Program-made: the position numbers and the translations under genes | Notes under the pieces: generated by a model | Database searches by the model: none | What the model saw: only the letters and a program-made list of their open reading frames with translations | What the model was told of the DNA's origin: nothing | Part shown: positions 22,888 to 23,541 of the stretch, piece after piece | Layout of the letters: every line of letters starts with the position of its first letter | Numbering within the stretch: position 1 is the stretch's first letter | Source: Protofrankia sp963555915 | GTDB lineage: Bacteria > Actinomycetota > Actinomycetes > Frankiales > Frankiaceae | Assembly (NCBI RefSeq): GCF_963555915.1 | Contig: NZ_CAUVXL010000015.1 | Location: 1-23,541, forward strand | Length of the DNA: 23,541 nucleotides | Reading direction: 5' to 3'

Positions 22888-23541
22888 CTACCGCGGTGGC
22901 GCCGGCGGTCTATCGATCGTGCATGGACGCTTGCGACCCGAGCCGTGCGTGGCGTGCTTTCGCTTCTTTTCCCAACGGTGACCGCCGGCCTGGTAGGAGT
23001 ATCGGCATACCACGGTTCTGCGGGACAGCCGGCCGGTGTGTTCGGCTTCGGCAGGCGTTCGCCAGGCTGGATCCTGCGTTATGCCATGGTCCGACGGGGG
23101 CCGCCGGGATGCGTATGTGGCCGGGACCGCCGCATCACTTTGTCGATCATTAAGGTTGGCGGTCGCTGCGTACTCGGCCTCTGAGCCGGTCCACAGAGCT
23201 GCGTCCGGGGTATCCGCGGGCAATTTCGGATCCAGACTGTGATCGGTCCGGTCGCGATCGGCTGGCTCGCGATCGGCTGGGTCCGACCGGGTGCCCGTTC
23301 TCGCGCGTCCGCCAGGCTGAGAGGGACAGCGCTGCGACCCGCGACGTCGCGCCCCCTGTCGCCGGCCGTTCCCCGTCATTCGAACCTTCGAGGATGGCCC
23401 TTGTTGACCACTCGTGACACATGGTCGCCACGACGCCACGGCGATCCCGGCTGGCCGGAGAACGATTCCGGACAGACCGACCAGGCGCAGACCGCCTCCG
23501 GCGCGGTGATCCGCCGCCAGCCGGGCGAACTCGAAGGAGCT
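22888..23541 (-). CDS. Possible STAS-like protein C-terminal part, cut by the window edge
   Basis: The minus-strand frame is open from the window edge to 22888 (217 codons). The first codons read SSFEFARLAADHRAGGGLRL and VGLSGIVLR, which resembles the last helix-strand of STAS/anti-sigma-antagonist domains (A-x-x-AGGxLRLVxxSxxVxR). From about 23440 on, the composition turns Arg/Asp/Pro-rich with a 5-residue repeat and no motif. Either the domain is followed by a disordered tail or, more likely, the true gene is broken at about 23440 and the rest is spurious. The start lies outside the window. Confidence 0.25.
   Translation of the reverse strand, partial: SSFEFARLAADHRAGGGLRLVGLSGIVLRPAGIAVASWRPCVTSGQQGPSSKVRMTGNGRRQGARRRGSQRCPSQPGGRARTGTRSDPADREPADRDRTDHSLDPKLPADTPDAALWTGSEAEYAATANLNDRQSDAAVPATYASRRPPSDHGITQDPAWRTPAEAEHTGRLSRRTVVCRYSYQAGGHRWEKKRKHATHGSGRKRPCTIDRPPAPPR
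23241..23285. repeat. 15-bp tandem repeat, three imperfect units
   Basis: GATCGGTCCGGTCGC, GATCGGCTGGCTCGC and GATCGGCTGGGTCCG are in 15-bp phase. On the minus strand they spell repeating PADRE/PADRD-like pentapeptides within the open frame at 22888-23541. Confidence 0.85.

Overview
The window is high-GC DNA with strong G/C bias at codon third positions, GTG starts and Shine-Dalgarno sites of the GGAGG type. Together with F420-type LLM oxidoreductase, WXG100-like and XRE/HATPase/recombinase-like regulatory genes, this points to an actinomycete (Actinomycetota). A Frankia- or Streptomyces-like genome is possible, but the genus cannot be fixed from the sequence. A 388-base run of N shows it is a draft assembly.

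Layout. (1) 1-5797 is a compact, intact accessory cluster. Reading left from about 3.6 kb are a small Cys-rich protein, a serine-recombinase-like protein, a HATPase-type ATP-binding protein, an HhH DNA-glycosylase-like protein, a B12-type radical SAM enzyme and, cut by the window edge, a thymidylate-kinase-like P-loop kinase. Reading right are an XRE/TPR regulator translationally coupled to a NUDIX hydrolase. Nested inverted repeats lie between the two arms. (2) 5800-8600 is scarred: the 5' ends of a Cap4-like nuclease gene and a DUF985 cupin gene meet head-on, a VOC gene is truncated against an intact HSL-type hydrolase, and a short C-terminal remnant lies beside an intact hicBA toxin-antitoxin pair. 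(3) 8574-14631 holds ordinary genes (SDR-DUF2867, secreted lipase-like hydrolase, a WXG-like pair with the assembly gap, Tat-exported GDPD) and a perfect 19-bp hairpin between two convergent genes. (4) 15.1-19.1 kb holds a MarR/SDR divergent pair and an LLM oxidoreductase among remnants of dnaK, an HTH/excisionase-type gene, a CYTH gene and an AlbA/RecG-like gene. (5) 19.1-23.5 kb holds a membrane-anchored beta-helix protein, a full-length CYTH protein and about 1.2 kb of repeat-bearing DNA with no convincing complete gene.

Three cross-window patterns stand out. Many genes are shortened or joined by internal deletions. A roughly 43-bp intergenic repeat family occurs at three loci. Short tandem duplications of 12, 15 or 40 bp sit at or just beyond the 3' ends of several genes. 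The best candidate for an undescribed functional system is the left cluster, which combines kinase, radical SAM, HhH glycosylase-like and NUDIX functions under divergent XRE control and suggests base or nucleotide modification or repair. The function of that cluster is inference.
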